A stretch of 64,000 bases of DNA from Heterohyrax brucei. Taxonomy: Eukaryota > Chordata > Mammalia > Hyracoidea > Procaviidae. The notes beneath the pieces were generated by a model. The model was not told the origin of the DNA and searched no databases. It worked only from the letters and a program-made list of their open reading frames with translations. Numbering within the stretch: the stretch's first letter is position 1; each line of letters begins with the position of its first letter. The stretch is from contig CM053166.1 in the NCBI GenBank assembly GCA_028571685.1, positions 63,140,111 to 63,204,110 on the forward strand, read 5' to 3'. Made by a program: the position numbers and the translations under genes. Shown piece by piece: positions 33,202-44,317 of the stretch.

Positions 33202-33618
33202 ATCACATGATTCTCCTCTATATTTTAAAAAACTGTATTTTTAAAAGATTTTTTTTTTATTCGTACATACCCCTCTAACTCACAAATGTATTCAAGTCAG
33301 ATGAATTAAAAGTTTGGCTTTATAGAGCTGTTTTTTAAATGAGTAATAAAATGTGCAAACGAGAAAAACAAGCCCATAATTTCTGGCTTTGCTTCATTTG
33401 TTTGTTTTTCTGTTATAGGAGACTATATTGAAGTAAAGACAAAACACATTTTGTCTACCATGATTACAATATACAAAAGATACTCAACTCCTTTCAAACA
33501 ACAAGGAGTAAAGAGAATAAAGCTTAGAAATGAAAAAAGACTCATGATGATGGCCGATATTTCACTAAAATGCAATCATTTGCATGTAAAGCATGATAAA
33601 GGAAACAATCTTTATGGG
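33202..33618 (-). repeat. Right arm of the long inverted repeat
   Basis: Reverse complement of 32170-32559. It differs by small indels, a T-run at 33249-33259 and a local TTTGTTTGTTT insertion near 33399. The spacer between arms is about 640 bp. Confidence 0.88.
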
Positions 33619-33807
33619 AGCAGTGAGAGGAAGGTTAGGGAGCAACTAGAATGGACATTGTGAGAATGTTGATACAATGTGAAGAATGTGTCAAAGTCCC
33701 TGAAAGAGATATGCAGAAATTGTTCAACAGGAACCTGTTCTGCCATGTGTACTTTCACTAAAAATACAACAAAAAATTTTTAAAGAATTAAAAAAAAATA
33801 TTAGTTC

Positions 33808-33866
33808 AGCCAAGCCAAGTGCCGTCTAGTCGGATCTGACTCAAGGTGACCCTAGAGACTCAAGCA
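33808..33866 (-). mobile_element. Short SINE 3' fragment (about 55 nt)
   Basis: It contains GCCAAGCCAAGTGCCGTC, CGGATCTGACTCAAGGTGAC and CCTAGAGACTCAAGCAGAG. No clear duplication is seen. Confidence 0.65.
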
Positions 33867-35254
33867 GAGTATTTCTGTTTATATGTGTGTGTTTTCTTGT
33901 TTTTTAATCTAATCTGACTCCTAATAAAGACTGTATAGTCCTACCCTAAGGATGTCTAAAGCTAGACACACATAGAGTACACATACTCATGCTCAATGTC
34001 TAGCATGTTAGTGTGTTATATGTATGTTGAACATATATGACCAGGGGTATTACTTAGGGATGGGAATAGGACTACAGCAATGATGCATTATGTTACCACT
34101 GCTCCTGCAGTTCTCACTGGGGATTGGGTGCCATGCTTTCTGCTTTAAAATAAATAAATAAATAAATAAGGGGATAGCACAGAGTAACTATAATACATAA
34201 GTAGGCTGGGGGAAGAAAATGAATTCTTGTGAAATTAGAACATGATTACAATCTTTATACCAGCTTTTTTCCCCCTAATTGACTCAAATAGAACAAAACA
34301 CGTATCTAGAATTATAAACAGGTTAAACAGAGGACAAGGAAGAAGAGAAAAAGGTATGATGCTCCCAGAAAATACTATTAAGGTAAGCGTCCTATGAGGA
34401 AGTGTGTGCTGAACATGGCTGCTATGGAGTGCTGGGTTGAGGGGATATGGAAAAGTGTGTTTTCTTATAAGCTAGTTTCACACGTGGATGGCCTCTGTCC
34501 AGTTGCTTTTCCCTGATTTTTCACTTGCCTAAAGCTGGCATCTGTGGCAGTAGCCTAGAAGTGAAAACCCAAATAATGTTCTCCAACACAAGTCAGCAAC
34601 CCCATCTATTAGGATTTTGAAATATGTCCTCAAAAAAGAAAAAAAGATTCCATATGATCCTTTGAAAAGTGTTCAACTGTTTTATTTCTGCTAAAAACCC
34701 CCTAAATCTTAGTTGTTTAAAAAAGTTAATTACAACAGTTTTTATACCATGTTTATATCTACTTCTACTTTCTTTGTGCAATTTTACTGAAACTTTAGTT
34801 ATGCATTTTTTCCCTTTCAAATCAGAAAGCAGTAGAAAGCCCTTGCCTTCTCCACTGCCTCCACCAGTATCCCCCATCTACAACATCAACTAGAAAGTCC
34901 CGCTAGGACCTCAAAATAGATTGGTCATTCCACGGCCATCTTGACATAAAATTAGAACTCAGAAAATGGATGCTGGACTGAAAGCTTTTTATTTTAACAC
35001 TGCAGTACATTTTCCCCTGGCCTCTATGTTCCTGACAAAGGAAAGGCACCTGCTGCATAAAATTTTATCCCATATTTCCGGTGAGCTACTTCCACCTGAC
35101 ACCTCCCAAGTACTCAACTCTGAAAGTTACATTACCTGGGCTTGTTGCTCTGAGTTATAGATCTTGAGGTTGAGGCAAGATATTATCTTCATTTTTTGTT
35201 CCAAGCCAGGGTTTGAAAACTCAAAAGCACTGGGGAGATGGGAAGGGTAGGTAT
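33867..35254. other. Intron 1 sequence, nothing recognised
   Basis: It contains an (AAAT)n tract at 34147-34170. No supported gene or element. Confidence 0.5.
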
Positions 35255-35692
35255 ATTCATTTTCTAGTTTCTTTTTGTTCCTGTCATAGCAAAGTATCAC
35301 ACACCAGATGGCTTACAACAGCACAAATGTATTTCTTCAGTTTTGAGGCTAGAACTCTGAAATCAAGGTACTGGCAGAACCGTGTTCTGAAGGTTTTAAG
35401 GGAGGATCCTCCCTTGCCTCTTCCAAGTTTCCAGAAGTTGCCAGCAGTCCTTGGCATTCCTTTGCTTGTACCTGTATCATTATAATCTCTGCTCCATCTT
35501 CATATGCCCATCTTCCCTCTGTGTCTCTTTTCTTTCATAAGAATACCAGGCATGTTAAGACCCACCCAATTTCAGTATGACCCCATGTTAATTGATAGCG
35601 GTTTCAAAGACTATTTCTATGCAAGGTCATATTCACAGGTATGAGGGATTGGGACTTCAACTTATGTTTTGAGGGGCTCACAGTTCACTCAT
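35255..35692 (-). mobile_element. MLT1-like MaLR LTR, ancient
   Basis: Inverted MLT1 layout: CACACACCAGATGGCTTACA, ACAAATGTATTTCTTCAG, TTTTGAGGCTAGAACTCTG, AGACCCACCC and GGGCTCACAGTTCACTC. It is more diverged than the lineage-specific LTRs. Confidence 0.75.
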
Positions 35693-37291
35693 AACAATAG
35701 GTAAATTGTGAAGTTGGCAAGTATATAACAACAGTCAGGGGCAAGTGCTGTGGAGAGCTGAAGAGTACATGCCCTGGAAAAGAATTTGAAATAAAATTTT
35801 CAAACACTACAGAACCATCCTCAAATTGCAAGAGATATGGCCCATGCATACAGTTTAGAACCTCTGCTCTAAACCAGTGTCTTGCGCTCATCTCATTAAA
35901 CGGAAAGTGGCTCCAGCAGAGTGCCACTTTTCTGGGTCCTCACTGATGGAATCAGGTACCTGTATGGGCTCCCAGGATGGCAGCTCTCTCTGTTTCCAAG
36001 CAGAGATCTTCATCAAACTACTAAGGAAATATCTAGTTTTTAACATATTTACTCTGTAGGTATAACTAACAAAGCTTACACCAGTGATCTTACCCACTTT
36101 CCTAGGGCTTTTTGTTTGTTTTTGTTTTGTTTTGGCTTATTACTTGGGCCTAGTCATCTGCTCAGGAGCTCAAGCCTAAAACCGACACATCATTCTTGAG
36201 TCTTCCTGGTTTCTCATTCCGTCTTACCCATAAAATGCTACAAGGTCTGCCATGACCTAGCTCCTGCCAAATTATCTAGCTTCTTATCCTTACAATCCTC
36301 ACCTTGCACATACACTGAATTCTCTGTTTTTATTTTCATGCCCCACATTGTTTAGTGTATACAGGCCCTTTTTTCTGCTAGGACATTTTCACCGAATTCC
36401 AATTCATCTTCCAAAACGCAGCTCAAGTATCACCTCCTCCAGATTATTTGTTCTAACCAGCCTCCAGGTTGAGTCATCAGCCCCAGCTAGACATTTCCAG
36501 AGCAACCAATGAATACTTTACCCCTTACTAGATCAACCACAGTAAGAGTGAAAAGACCATGGCAGACCAGGAGAAGGCAGGCTGAGGCAGTTTTCATCTA
36601 AGTCTATAAGACTCCTTTGGAAGCGTCACAATTTGTCACAATTTTAAACTTCTGAGACAAACTATTTTTGAAAAGAGGTTCTTCCTGTTACTTCATACCA
36701 ACAGAGAGGAGACAGGTTGAAACGTCCCAGGTCTAGCCAAAACCCATTATGAGGTTTGACAAAAGATTTGACAAGAAGCCCAAACAAGCTGGCATGTGTG
36801 TGAAGACAAGTCCCCAAATGTAACTCCAATTAAATTACTCAGAGGCCTATTAAGTTCAACTCTGTTTAGACAAAATTATACTTTCAAAATTAAAGTAATA
36901 GTAAATAAAAGGATCATTCTAGATTTCAGTGAGAGGCACTAGACTCAGTTGTCAGGGTTGGTATCAGAAGAGGACTGCCATCCCAAAATTAACAGCCAGT
37001 GTACAGATTTAGAGAAACACGAAACATCTGCTGCTGTCTGGGCAAATTATTTCAGGGTTTTTCCGTAGCTAAGATCCATTTTTCCCTATTGACTTTACGA
37101 CGTTTGCTCAGTCACCTCAAATTCAACAACAATCCCAGGCCCTTATAGTCAGATATCTAGATGCTCTTCTGGGTGATCTGTGACAACTTTTGCTAATTTG
37201 GTTGCCTTAATTAATTCCTTATGTTACATTGGCTTTGTATAATTGCAAACCAACTAATATCTTTATTCAAAATTATATCTCTCTCATATAT
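35693..37291. other. Intron 1 sequence, nothing recognised
   Basis: No supported gene or element. A TTTGTTTTTGTTTTGTTTTGG tract lies near 36112-36133. Confidence 0.45.
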
Positions 37292-37437
37292 TGGAGCCCT
37301 GGTGGTATACTGGTTAAGATTTCAGCTGCCAACCCAAAGACAGGCTGTTCAAATTCATCAGCTGCTCCTTGGAAACCCGGTGGAGCAGTTCTACTCTGTC
37401 CTATAGAGTTGTTATGAGTTGGAATGGATTTTTTTTT
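37292..37437 (+). mobile_element. AfroSINE-type SINE
   Basis: GGAGCCCTGGTGGTATACTG head, CTGCTCCTTGGAAACCCGG and TATGAGTTGGAATGG, followed by a T-run. Confidence 0.92.
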
Positions 37438-37469
37438 ACCTCTATATTCTATGTCTGGCATTAGCTAGG

Positions 37470-37655
37470 TGATCAAAGTTACTCAACTTGTTAAATCTCA
37501 GTTTCCTGATCTACAGGAGAGGGAAAATGTTTACCCCTACCTCACAGAATACTTGTGAAAAGAAAACGAGGCAACATATGTAAGTTACTCCACTTAGCAC
37601 AGTACCTGTTGCATGCTAAACACCCCAAAAATATCTGTTCAATGAATGAATTAGT
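37470..37655 (+). repeat. MIR-like ancient SINE fragment
   Basis: CTCAGTTTCCTGATCTACAG, then CCTACCTCACAGAATACTTG, AGCACAGTACCTG and TGTTCAATGAATGAATT follow MIR order. Confidence 0.65.
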
Positions 37656-37764
37656 CCAATATCTTAGATAGTATTTAGCTTTCTCTATAACATCATCCTA
37701 GTTTATTTTTCATGAAATGTTTATCACCAGCAGTATACTGCACATAGGTAAGTACTTATATAGT

Positions 37765-37920
37765 TTATTATTTATTTATTGTGTAACCCTCCCCACTAGA
37801 ATATATCTCTGTCAGGACAAGGGTCTTGCATGTTTTGTTTCCTGTTTTATCTCCAGCACCTAGAAGAGCCAAGCCAAGCCAAGTGCCGTCGAGTCTCAAT
37901 AAATACTTGTTGCTGGTGTG
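37765..37920 (+). repeat. L2/MIR-type 3' end with embedded SINE tail
   Basis: It contains CACTAGAATATATCTCTGTC, ACAAGGGTCTTGCATGTTTT, TATCTCCAGCACCTAGAA and TCAATAAATACTTGTTG, typical of an L2 3' end. The stretch expected between CCTAGAA and TCAATAAAT is replaced by a SINE tail at 37868-37895. Confidence 0.65.
37868..37895 (-). mobile_element. 28-nt SINE tail replacing L2 sequence
   Basis: It contains GCCAAGCCAAGCCAAGTG then CCGTCGAGTC. No duplication is seen. About 20 bases of the expected host repeat are absent. Confidence 0.7.
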
Positions 37921-38011
37921 AAAAAAACTCAGACAAGTCAATAGTTCAGCTTGGAAGCATGAAGAGAGGATCCCCATGTGTGGCAGAATAAAACTGTGTT
38001 CCACAAATTCT

Positions 38012-38140
38012 TCAGTAGCTGATTTTTTAGAAGTAGATCGCAGGGCCTTTATTCCAGGGTACCTCTGGGTAGACAGACTTACAACCTCTTGCCTAGCAGC
38101 TGAGTATATTAATTATTTGTACCACACACGGACACATACG
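38012..38140 (-). mobile_element. AfroSINE-related SINE (longer subtype), partial
   Basis: GTAGCTGATTTTTTAGAAG, GGGTACCTCTGGGTAGAC and CTTGCCTAGCAGCTGAG match the subtype at 7548-7752. Confidence 0.75.
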
Positions 38141-38449
38141 CATCCTGGCGCTACTGCAACAAACTCTGGATAAAAGCATAAAGAATTTTGCCCAAAGGAT
38201 CTTTTCCAGCCCCAACCAGCTTGAAAAGGCATTCAAGAGGGGCAGGCAACCCAGTATAGCGCAAGCACCTCTACCTATGTGCTTTCACTATAACTAGAGG
38301 TCCCTGCTGTCTCCATCCAACATCCTTGACTAACACAGCTTCTCCTCTCTTCAGAAAACAACACATAATAATGACATTCATGATATAACAATACTGTGTG
38401 ATATCCAATAAATCACTACAGATTATATTTTAAAGTTTTAAGAAGGTAG

Positions 38450-38735
38450 TTTTCCAAAGGTTGAAAATGAAGTTACCCTATCACCCAGAAATTCCACTCA
38501 TTATGTCCTTATGTCCACAGAAAAATGTGGACACAAATGATCAAAATAACTTTATTTATAATAGGCAAAAAGTGGAAAATGCCGAAATGTCCTTCAACAG
38601 ATGAATGTGTATATATATGTATGAATGTGTGTATACACACATATACACACTGTGGTATATTCATACAATGAAATACTGCTTAGCAGTTAAAAGGAATGAA
38701 GTCCTAATACATACTATAACATGGATAAACCTTGA
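38450..38735 (+). mobile_element. Old L1 ORF2 3' fragment
   Basis: ATCACCCAGAAATTCCACTC, CTTTATTTATAATAGGCAAA and ATTCATACAATGAAATACTG are old L1 ORF2 end sequence. A TATATATGTATG...CACACATATA microsatellite expanded within it at about 38608-38655. Confidence 0.82.
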
Positions 38736-38846
38736 ACACACAATTCCATCCATGACATCCACTTCGAGACCAGAACTAGATGTTGCCCAGCTACCACTAC
38801 TGAAAGTTCTAATCAGAAGCATAACAAATAAATCCTTCTAAAAGGA

Positions 38847-38868
38847 TCCGACTCGACAGCACTTGGCA
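38847..38868 (+). mobile_element. 22-nt SINE tail insertion
   Basis: The insert is TCCGACTCGACAGCACTTGG plus two bases. It is flanked by TAAAAGGA at 38839-38846 and 38869-38876 (perfect 8 bp). Confidence 0.75.
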
Positions 38869-39129
38869 TAAAAGGAGGAAAATGCGGAACAGAACTTCAA
38901 ATTCTTAAATGATACAGATTCACTGGACCTGTAGAGTCCAGAAATATAAATATGCTCACCTTTGAGTATTGCATTACTTAAGAAAAAAAATATCTACAAC
39001 CTAAGTGTCCATCAACAGGTGAATGGATAAACAAATTATGGCACATACACACAATGGAGTGATATGCAAAGATAAAGAATAATGATTAATCTGTGAAACA
39101 TTTCACAACATGAATGAGTCTGAAGGGCA

Positions 39130-39289
39130 CTACCAATGCCACTGCCATCAAGTTGATTCTGACTGATAGCCATCCTGTGGGTTAGAGGAGAAGTGCCCTA
39201 CAGAGTTCCCAAGGAGCACCTGGCAGATCTGAACTGCCAACCTTTTGGTTAGCAGATAAAGCACTTAACCACTATGCGGCCAGGGTTTC
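39130..39289 (-). mobile_element. AfroSINE-type SINE
   Basis: An inverted copy inside old L1, flanked by a perfect 10-bp duplication (CTGAAGGGCA). Confidence 0.93.
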
Positions 39290-39355
39290 CTGAAGGGCAT
39301 TAAGCTTAATGAAATACATTAATCACAAAAGGACAAGTACTGTATGAGACTCAAA

Positions 39356-39530
39356 ACCTAATTGCTGTTGAATCAATTTTGACTCATAATGACCCCATAT
39401 GATTTCCAAGACTGTAAAGTTCTATGGAAGCAGACTGCCATATCTCTCTATGATGGAGCCACTGGTTGTTTTGAACCACTGACCTTTTAGTTAGCAGTCA
39501 GTCACTTTAACCACTGTGCCACCAGGTCTC
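39356..39530 (-). mobile_element. AfroSINE-related SINE (long subtype)
   Basis: Inverted copy: TTGACTCATAATGACCCC, GGAAGCAGACTGCCATATC, TTTGAACCACTGACC and CTGTGCCACCAGGTCTCC. Confidence 0.88.
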
Positions 39531-39744
39531 CTTTGTATGAAGCCACTATTACAAAAATTCAAGAAAAGGTTTACACACAAAAAGAAATACTATTTGATCA
39601 TTATAAGGGAAAGGAGGCGGGGGTAGAGGAAATCACTAACTAGATCATAGGTAAGCGGTAACTTTGGTAAAGGAAAAGATAGTACACATTATAGGGGAGG
39701 TCAGCATAACATGACAAAGGCAAAGTCACAGAAACTTCCTAGAC

Positions 39745-41040
39745 ACATGCAGACATCCTCAGGAGCTGAGATACTGGGCTGAGGGTTGAGGACTGTGGTC
39801 TTGGGGGTACATCTAGCTCAACTGATATAACATAGTTCATCAAGAAAACATTCTACATTTGACTTTTGTGAGTAGTGTCTACAGTCCTAAAAGCTTGTGA
39901 ACAGCCATCTAAGATATATTTATTGTTCCCATCCTGTTTCAGTCAGCTAGTGCTGCTCTAACAGAAATACCTCAAAGTGTATGACTTTAACAAAGGAAGG
40001 TTTATTCTTACACAATTCAGCAAGCTACAAGCCCAAATTCAGGGTGTCCGCTCCAGGGGAAAATTTTCCCTCTGTCAGCTCTGGAGGAAAGTCCTTGTGT
40101 TATATCAGTCTTTGTTCAGGGAGTATCTTGGCACAGGAACCTCAAGTCTGAAGGAGGCACTCTTCTCCCAGTGCTGCTTTCTTTATGGTGTAAGGTTCTC
40201 AATTCTCTGCTTCTTCCCTTTCATCTCTTGTAAGATGAAAGGATAAAGGGTGGTACTAGCCATACTCCAGGGAAACTCCCTTTACAGTGGAGCAGGGAGG
40301 TGATCTTAAGAAGGGATTTACAGTCCCACCTTAATCCTCTAACATACAGCATAGGAAAGTCACAGAATGAAGGACAATCATAAAATATTGAGAATAACGG
40401 CCCATGGACATGGCTACACACATTTTGCAGGGAACACAGTTCAATCTATGACACATCCCATCCAAAGCAAAGGACAATGAACAAAACCAAATCACAAGAG
40501 TAATGTTAATCCAAAAGACTAATGGACTACAGGTACCACAGCCTGTGCCCAAAACAACAAATATTAGATCACCATCAACTGTTCTGGCAGGGATCACAAT
40601 AGAGTGTCTCAGAACAAAGTGGGAGAAAAATACAGAACAAAATTCATATTTCCAAAAATACCAGACTTACTGGTCTGACAGAGACTGGAGGAACCCTGAG
40701 ACTATGGCTCTTAGACATCCTTTAACTCAAAACTGAAGTCACTCCTGAAGTTCACCCTTCAGCCAAAGATTACACAGGTCTACAAAACAAACAGTAATTA
40801 ATGCATGTGAGGAATATGTTTCCTAGCTTATTCATGTAAATAACACTGAATGGGCAACACCTGTGCAAAAGCAAAGATGACAAGGCAGCAATGGACAAGA
40901 AGACAGGACAAATCTGAGGAGACTGCTGACACACTGCAGGGATTGCAACCAATGTCACAAAACAATCTGTATATAAATTATTGAGTGAAAAACCAATTTG
41001 CTCTGTAATGTTCACCTAAAGCACAATTAAATAAAAATTA
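39745..41040 (+). repeat. Probable L1 3'UTR-type repeat interrupted by an LTR
   Basis: Pieces 39745-39934 and 40454-41040 align with 26066-26860. The solo LTR at 39935-40453 splits it at TTCCCATCC. The 3' end has AAAGCACAATTAAATAAAAA. Confidence 0.55.
39935..40453 (-). mobile_element. Solo LTR, MaLR-type, with 5-bp duplication
   Basis: A 519-bp TG...CA element flanked by CATCC at 39930-39934 and 40454-40458. It is the same family as 5781-6305 and has no internal retroviral sequence. Confidence 0.9.
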
Positions 41041-41399
41041 TTTACATAAGACCAAAGAATCAACAGCTATTTTAAAGCACAGATGACAAGGCTGGGGGAC
41101 AGAGAGATTGTAAATGGCAGTGAAACAACTAGAACAGAAACAACCATACTGTTGATACAATGCGAAGATTGTAACTAGTATTAGCAGAATGGGAGCAAGG
41201 TTTGCTGGGTACATTTTCATCAAAACTGAAGCTAAAAAAAAAAAATCAAAGCAAAATTTTCTGTAGATACACACAAGATTATTCTAAAATTTCTAGTTCA
41301 AAGGATCTATAATATCTAAAAACTCTTTTTTAAAAGAAGAAACTGGGAGGAATTAGTGTACATTATTTCATGACTTATTTCATAGGTACAACTGTGTGT

Positions 41400-42285
41400 T
41401 GCTGGCAGAAGGCTAGACACTAGAATCAACGGACCAGAACAGAGACCCCAGAAATACACCTTTACAAGTAAAACCAACTGATTGATGACAAAGGGTGAAA
41501 AGCAATTAATGGCTGAAAGATAACCTTTTCAAGAAATGATGCTGGAGAAACTGGACATTCATAGGCAACAACAAAAAGTTCACACCTTATATAAAAACTA
41601 ATTCAAAATGGATCACAGACTTGAAAATAAAATGTAAAACTATAAAATTTGGAGGAAAATTACAGTAGGTAGGAAATATTAAGGATTAAGGGCTAGTTTT
41701 TTTTGAAAAAAATAAACTTATTAACGCCACCAAATGATGCATAAAAGTAAATTGGACTTCAAAAAAGTTTAAAAAAAAAAATTCTTTTACTCTGTGAATT
41801 ACCTTGATAAGAGGAGGGAAAAACATGAGACTTGGAGAGAATATTTGTAAGCCACATATCTGAAAATGACTATGATCTAGAGTATGTGATGAACTGTCAA
41901 AACAGCCAACAGTAAAAACAAACAATCCAAATAGAAAGCAGATAAAAGATACAAAAAGTATTTCACAGAAGAGGTTATACAGATGGCCAATAAGCACATA
42001 CAAAGATGTTTAATATTATTAGCCACTAAGGAAATGAAAATTAAAACACAATGAGATACCATTACACATTTATCCGAATAGCTAAAATAAAATATAATGA
42101 GAATATGAAATACTGGTGACAACGTGGAGAAACTGTATTAACCACAGATTGCTGTGAAGAATGTAACATGGCAAAGCCACCATGGAAAAAATTCAGCAAT
42201 TTCCTAAAAAACTAAACATGAAACTAAAATATGTCCCAGCAATTATATTCCTGAGCATTTTCCCCAGAGAAAAAAATAGCGTCTC
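41400..42285 (+). mobile_element. Old L1 ORF2 3' fragment
   Basis: CAACGGACCAGAACAGAGAC, AATGATGCTGGAGAAACTGG, AAATGGATCACAGACTTGAA, ACAATGAGATACCATTACAC and GGTGACAACGTGGAGAAACT follow L1 ORF2 C-terminal order. Confidence 0.87.
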
Positions 42286-42289
42286 TTCA

Positions 42290-44317
42290 AGTATTCTATA
42301 TGAGAAGAATCATCCATTAATAATCAGAACGTGGAATGTGCATGCATGGAAACTAAGAAAACTAGAAATCATCAGCAATGAAATGGAACACATGAAGAAT
42401 GATATCCTATGCATTAGTTAGCTGAAATGGACTGGTACTGGCCATTCTGAAACAGATAATCATATGGTCTAACACTAGGGCAATGATAAACAGGAATGGC
42501 ATTACATTCATCATCGAAAAGAGCACTTCAAGATCAATCCTGAAGTACAATGCTGTCACTGAAGGAATAATATCCACAACATGCCTATAAGGAAGACAAG
42601 TTAATGCTATTACTCAAATTTATGCACCAACTACTAATGTCAAAAACAAAGAAATTTAAAGACTTTACCAACTTCTATAGTCTGAAATTGATAGACCATG
42701 CAATCAGAATACATTGATAATCACTGGTGATCAGAATGCAAAAGTTAGACATAAAGAAAGATCAGTAGTTGGAAAATATGACCTTGGTGACTGAAATGAT
42801 GCTGGAGATCATATAATAAAAATTTTGCAAGAGCAATAACTTCTTCATTATGGACACCTTTTCAACCACATAAACTGTGACTATACAAGTGGATCTTGCC
42901 AGATAGAATAAGCAGGAATCAAACTTACTAAGTCTGTGGAAAGAGATGATAGAAAAGCTTAAAATTATCAGTCTGAACAAGGTGAGGGGCCAACTGCGGA
43001 GCAGATCATCAACTGTTCCTATGCAAGTTTAAGTTGAAGCTGAAGAAAATTAGAACAAGTCCACAAGACCCAAAGCATGACCATGACTATATCTCAATGA
43101 ATTTAGTGACTACCTCAAGAACAGTTTTGACACATGGAACACTAAGAACAGATGAGTTGTGGGATGACACATCATGCATGAAGAAAGCGAGAGGTCATTA
43201 AATAGACAGCCAAGCCAAGTGCCGTCGCATCGAATCCGACTCATGGCAACCCTAGGGGCCAGAGTAGAATTGACTCCCAGAGTTTTCAGGAGTGCCTGGT
43301 GGATTTGAACTGCCGATCTTGTGGTTAGCAGTGGCAGCACATAGCCCACTACAGGAAAGGCAAAAAAGACCAAAATGGATGTCATAAGAGACTTTGAAAT
43401 TTGGTTTTGAACACACAGTAACTAAAGCCAACAGAAGAAATGATGAAGTAAAAGACCTGAACAGAAGATTCCAAAGCATGGCTCAAAAAGACAAAGTAAA
43501 GTATTTTAATGACATGTGCAAAGAGCTGGAGGTCAAAAACCAAAAGGGAAGAACATACTCGGCATTTCTCAAGCTGAAAAAGCTGAAGGAAAAAATAACA
43601 AGCCTTAAATTGCAATAGTGAAGGATTCTATTGGTAAAAATACTGAACAATTCAGGAAGCATTAAAAGAAGATGGAAGGAATATACAGATTCATTATACC
43701 AAAAGGAACTGGTCAATGTTCAGTCATTTCAGGAGGTAGCATATGATAAAGAACTGGTGGTACTGACGGAAGAAGTTCAAGCTGCACTGAAGACATTAGA
43801 AAAAAACCAAGGCTCCAAGAACTGACAAAATACCAACTGAGATGTTTCAATAAACAGATGCAGTACTAGAAGTGGTCACTCATTTATATCAAGAAACTTA
43901 GAAGACAGCTACCTGGCTAACAGACTGGAAGAGTTTCATATTTATGCTGATTCTAAAGAAAAGTGATCCACCTGAATACAGAAATTATTGAATAATATCA
44001 TTAATATCACACACAAGTCAAATTTTGATGAAGACGATTCAAAAGCAGTTTCAGCAGCACACTGACAAGACTGCCAGAAATTCAAGCCAGATTCAGAAGA
44101 CAATGAAGAATCAGGAATATCATTCCTGAGGTCATGTGGATTCTGGCTGAAAGCCGAGAATACCAGAAAGATGTTAATCTGCGTTTTTCTGACCGTGGAA
44201 GGGTATTCACTTTGTGAATAAGAACAAATTATGGATAACATTTCAAAGAATGGGAATCCCATAACACTTAATTGTGATAAAAAGGAACTGGCACATGGAT
44301 CAAGATGCAGTCATTCA
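42290..44317 (+). mobile_element. RTE/BovB-like LINE, degraded
   Basis: The AP-endonuclease region starts at about 42318 (RTWNVHAWKLRKLE, then EMEHMKNDIL). The reverse-transcriptase part lies at about 43380-44317, with RRWKEYTDSLYQKEL, the KTLEKNQGSKN region, WLTDWKSFI-like and KNGNPITLNCD. Many stops and frameshifts are present. An inverted CTTGG-tailed SINE interrupts it at 43206-43350. In other genomes RTE LINEs mobilise tRNA-derived SINEs that share their 3' ends, so this is a candidate relative of the partner LINE for the SINEs here. Confidence 0.82.
43206..43350 (-). mobile_element. CTTGG-tailed AfroSINE relative, longest copy in the window
   Basis: Starting at GCCAAGCCAAGTGCCGTCGC, it continues through CTCATGGCAACCCTAGGGGC, TTGACTCCCAGAG, GGAGTGCCTGGTGGATTTG and TGTGGTTAGCAGTGGCAGC. 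It shows what the ultra-short tails are the end of. Confidence 0.82.

Larger units (their letters stand above)
38950..39600 (+). mobile_element. Old L1 3' fragment split by two inverted SINEs
   Basis: Pieces 38950-39129, 39300-39352 and 39531-39600 run in old L1 order (CCTAAGTGTCCATCAACAGG, AATTATGGCACATACACAC, AAAGGACAAGTACTGTATGA). The interrupting SINEs are 39130-39289, with duplication CTGAAGGGCA at 39120-39129 and 39290-39299, and about 39356-39530. Confidence 0.83.

Noticed and set aside
33451-33663. Paired ORFs in the inverted repeat (also 32128-32334) as duplicated genes
   Set aside because: The similarity of the two peptides follows from the inverted DNA repeat. Both are short, without domains, and differ by frameshifting indels.
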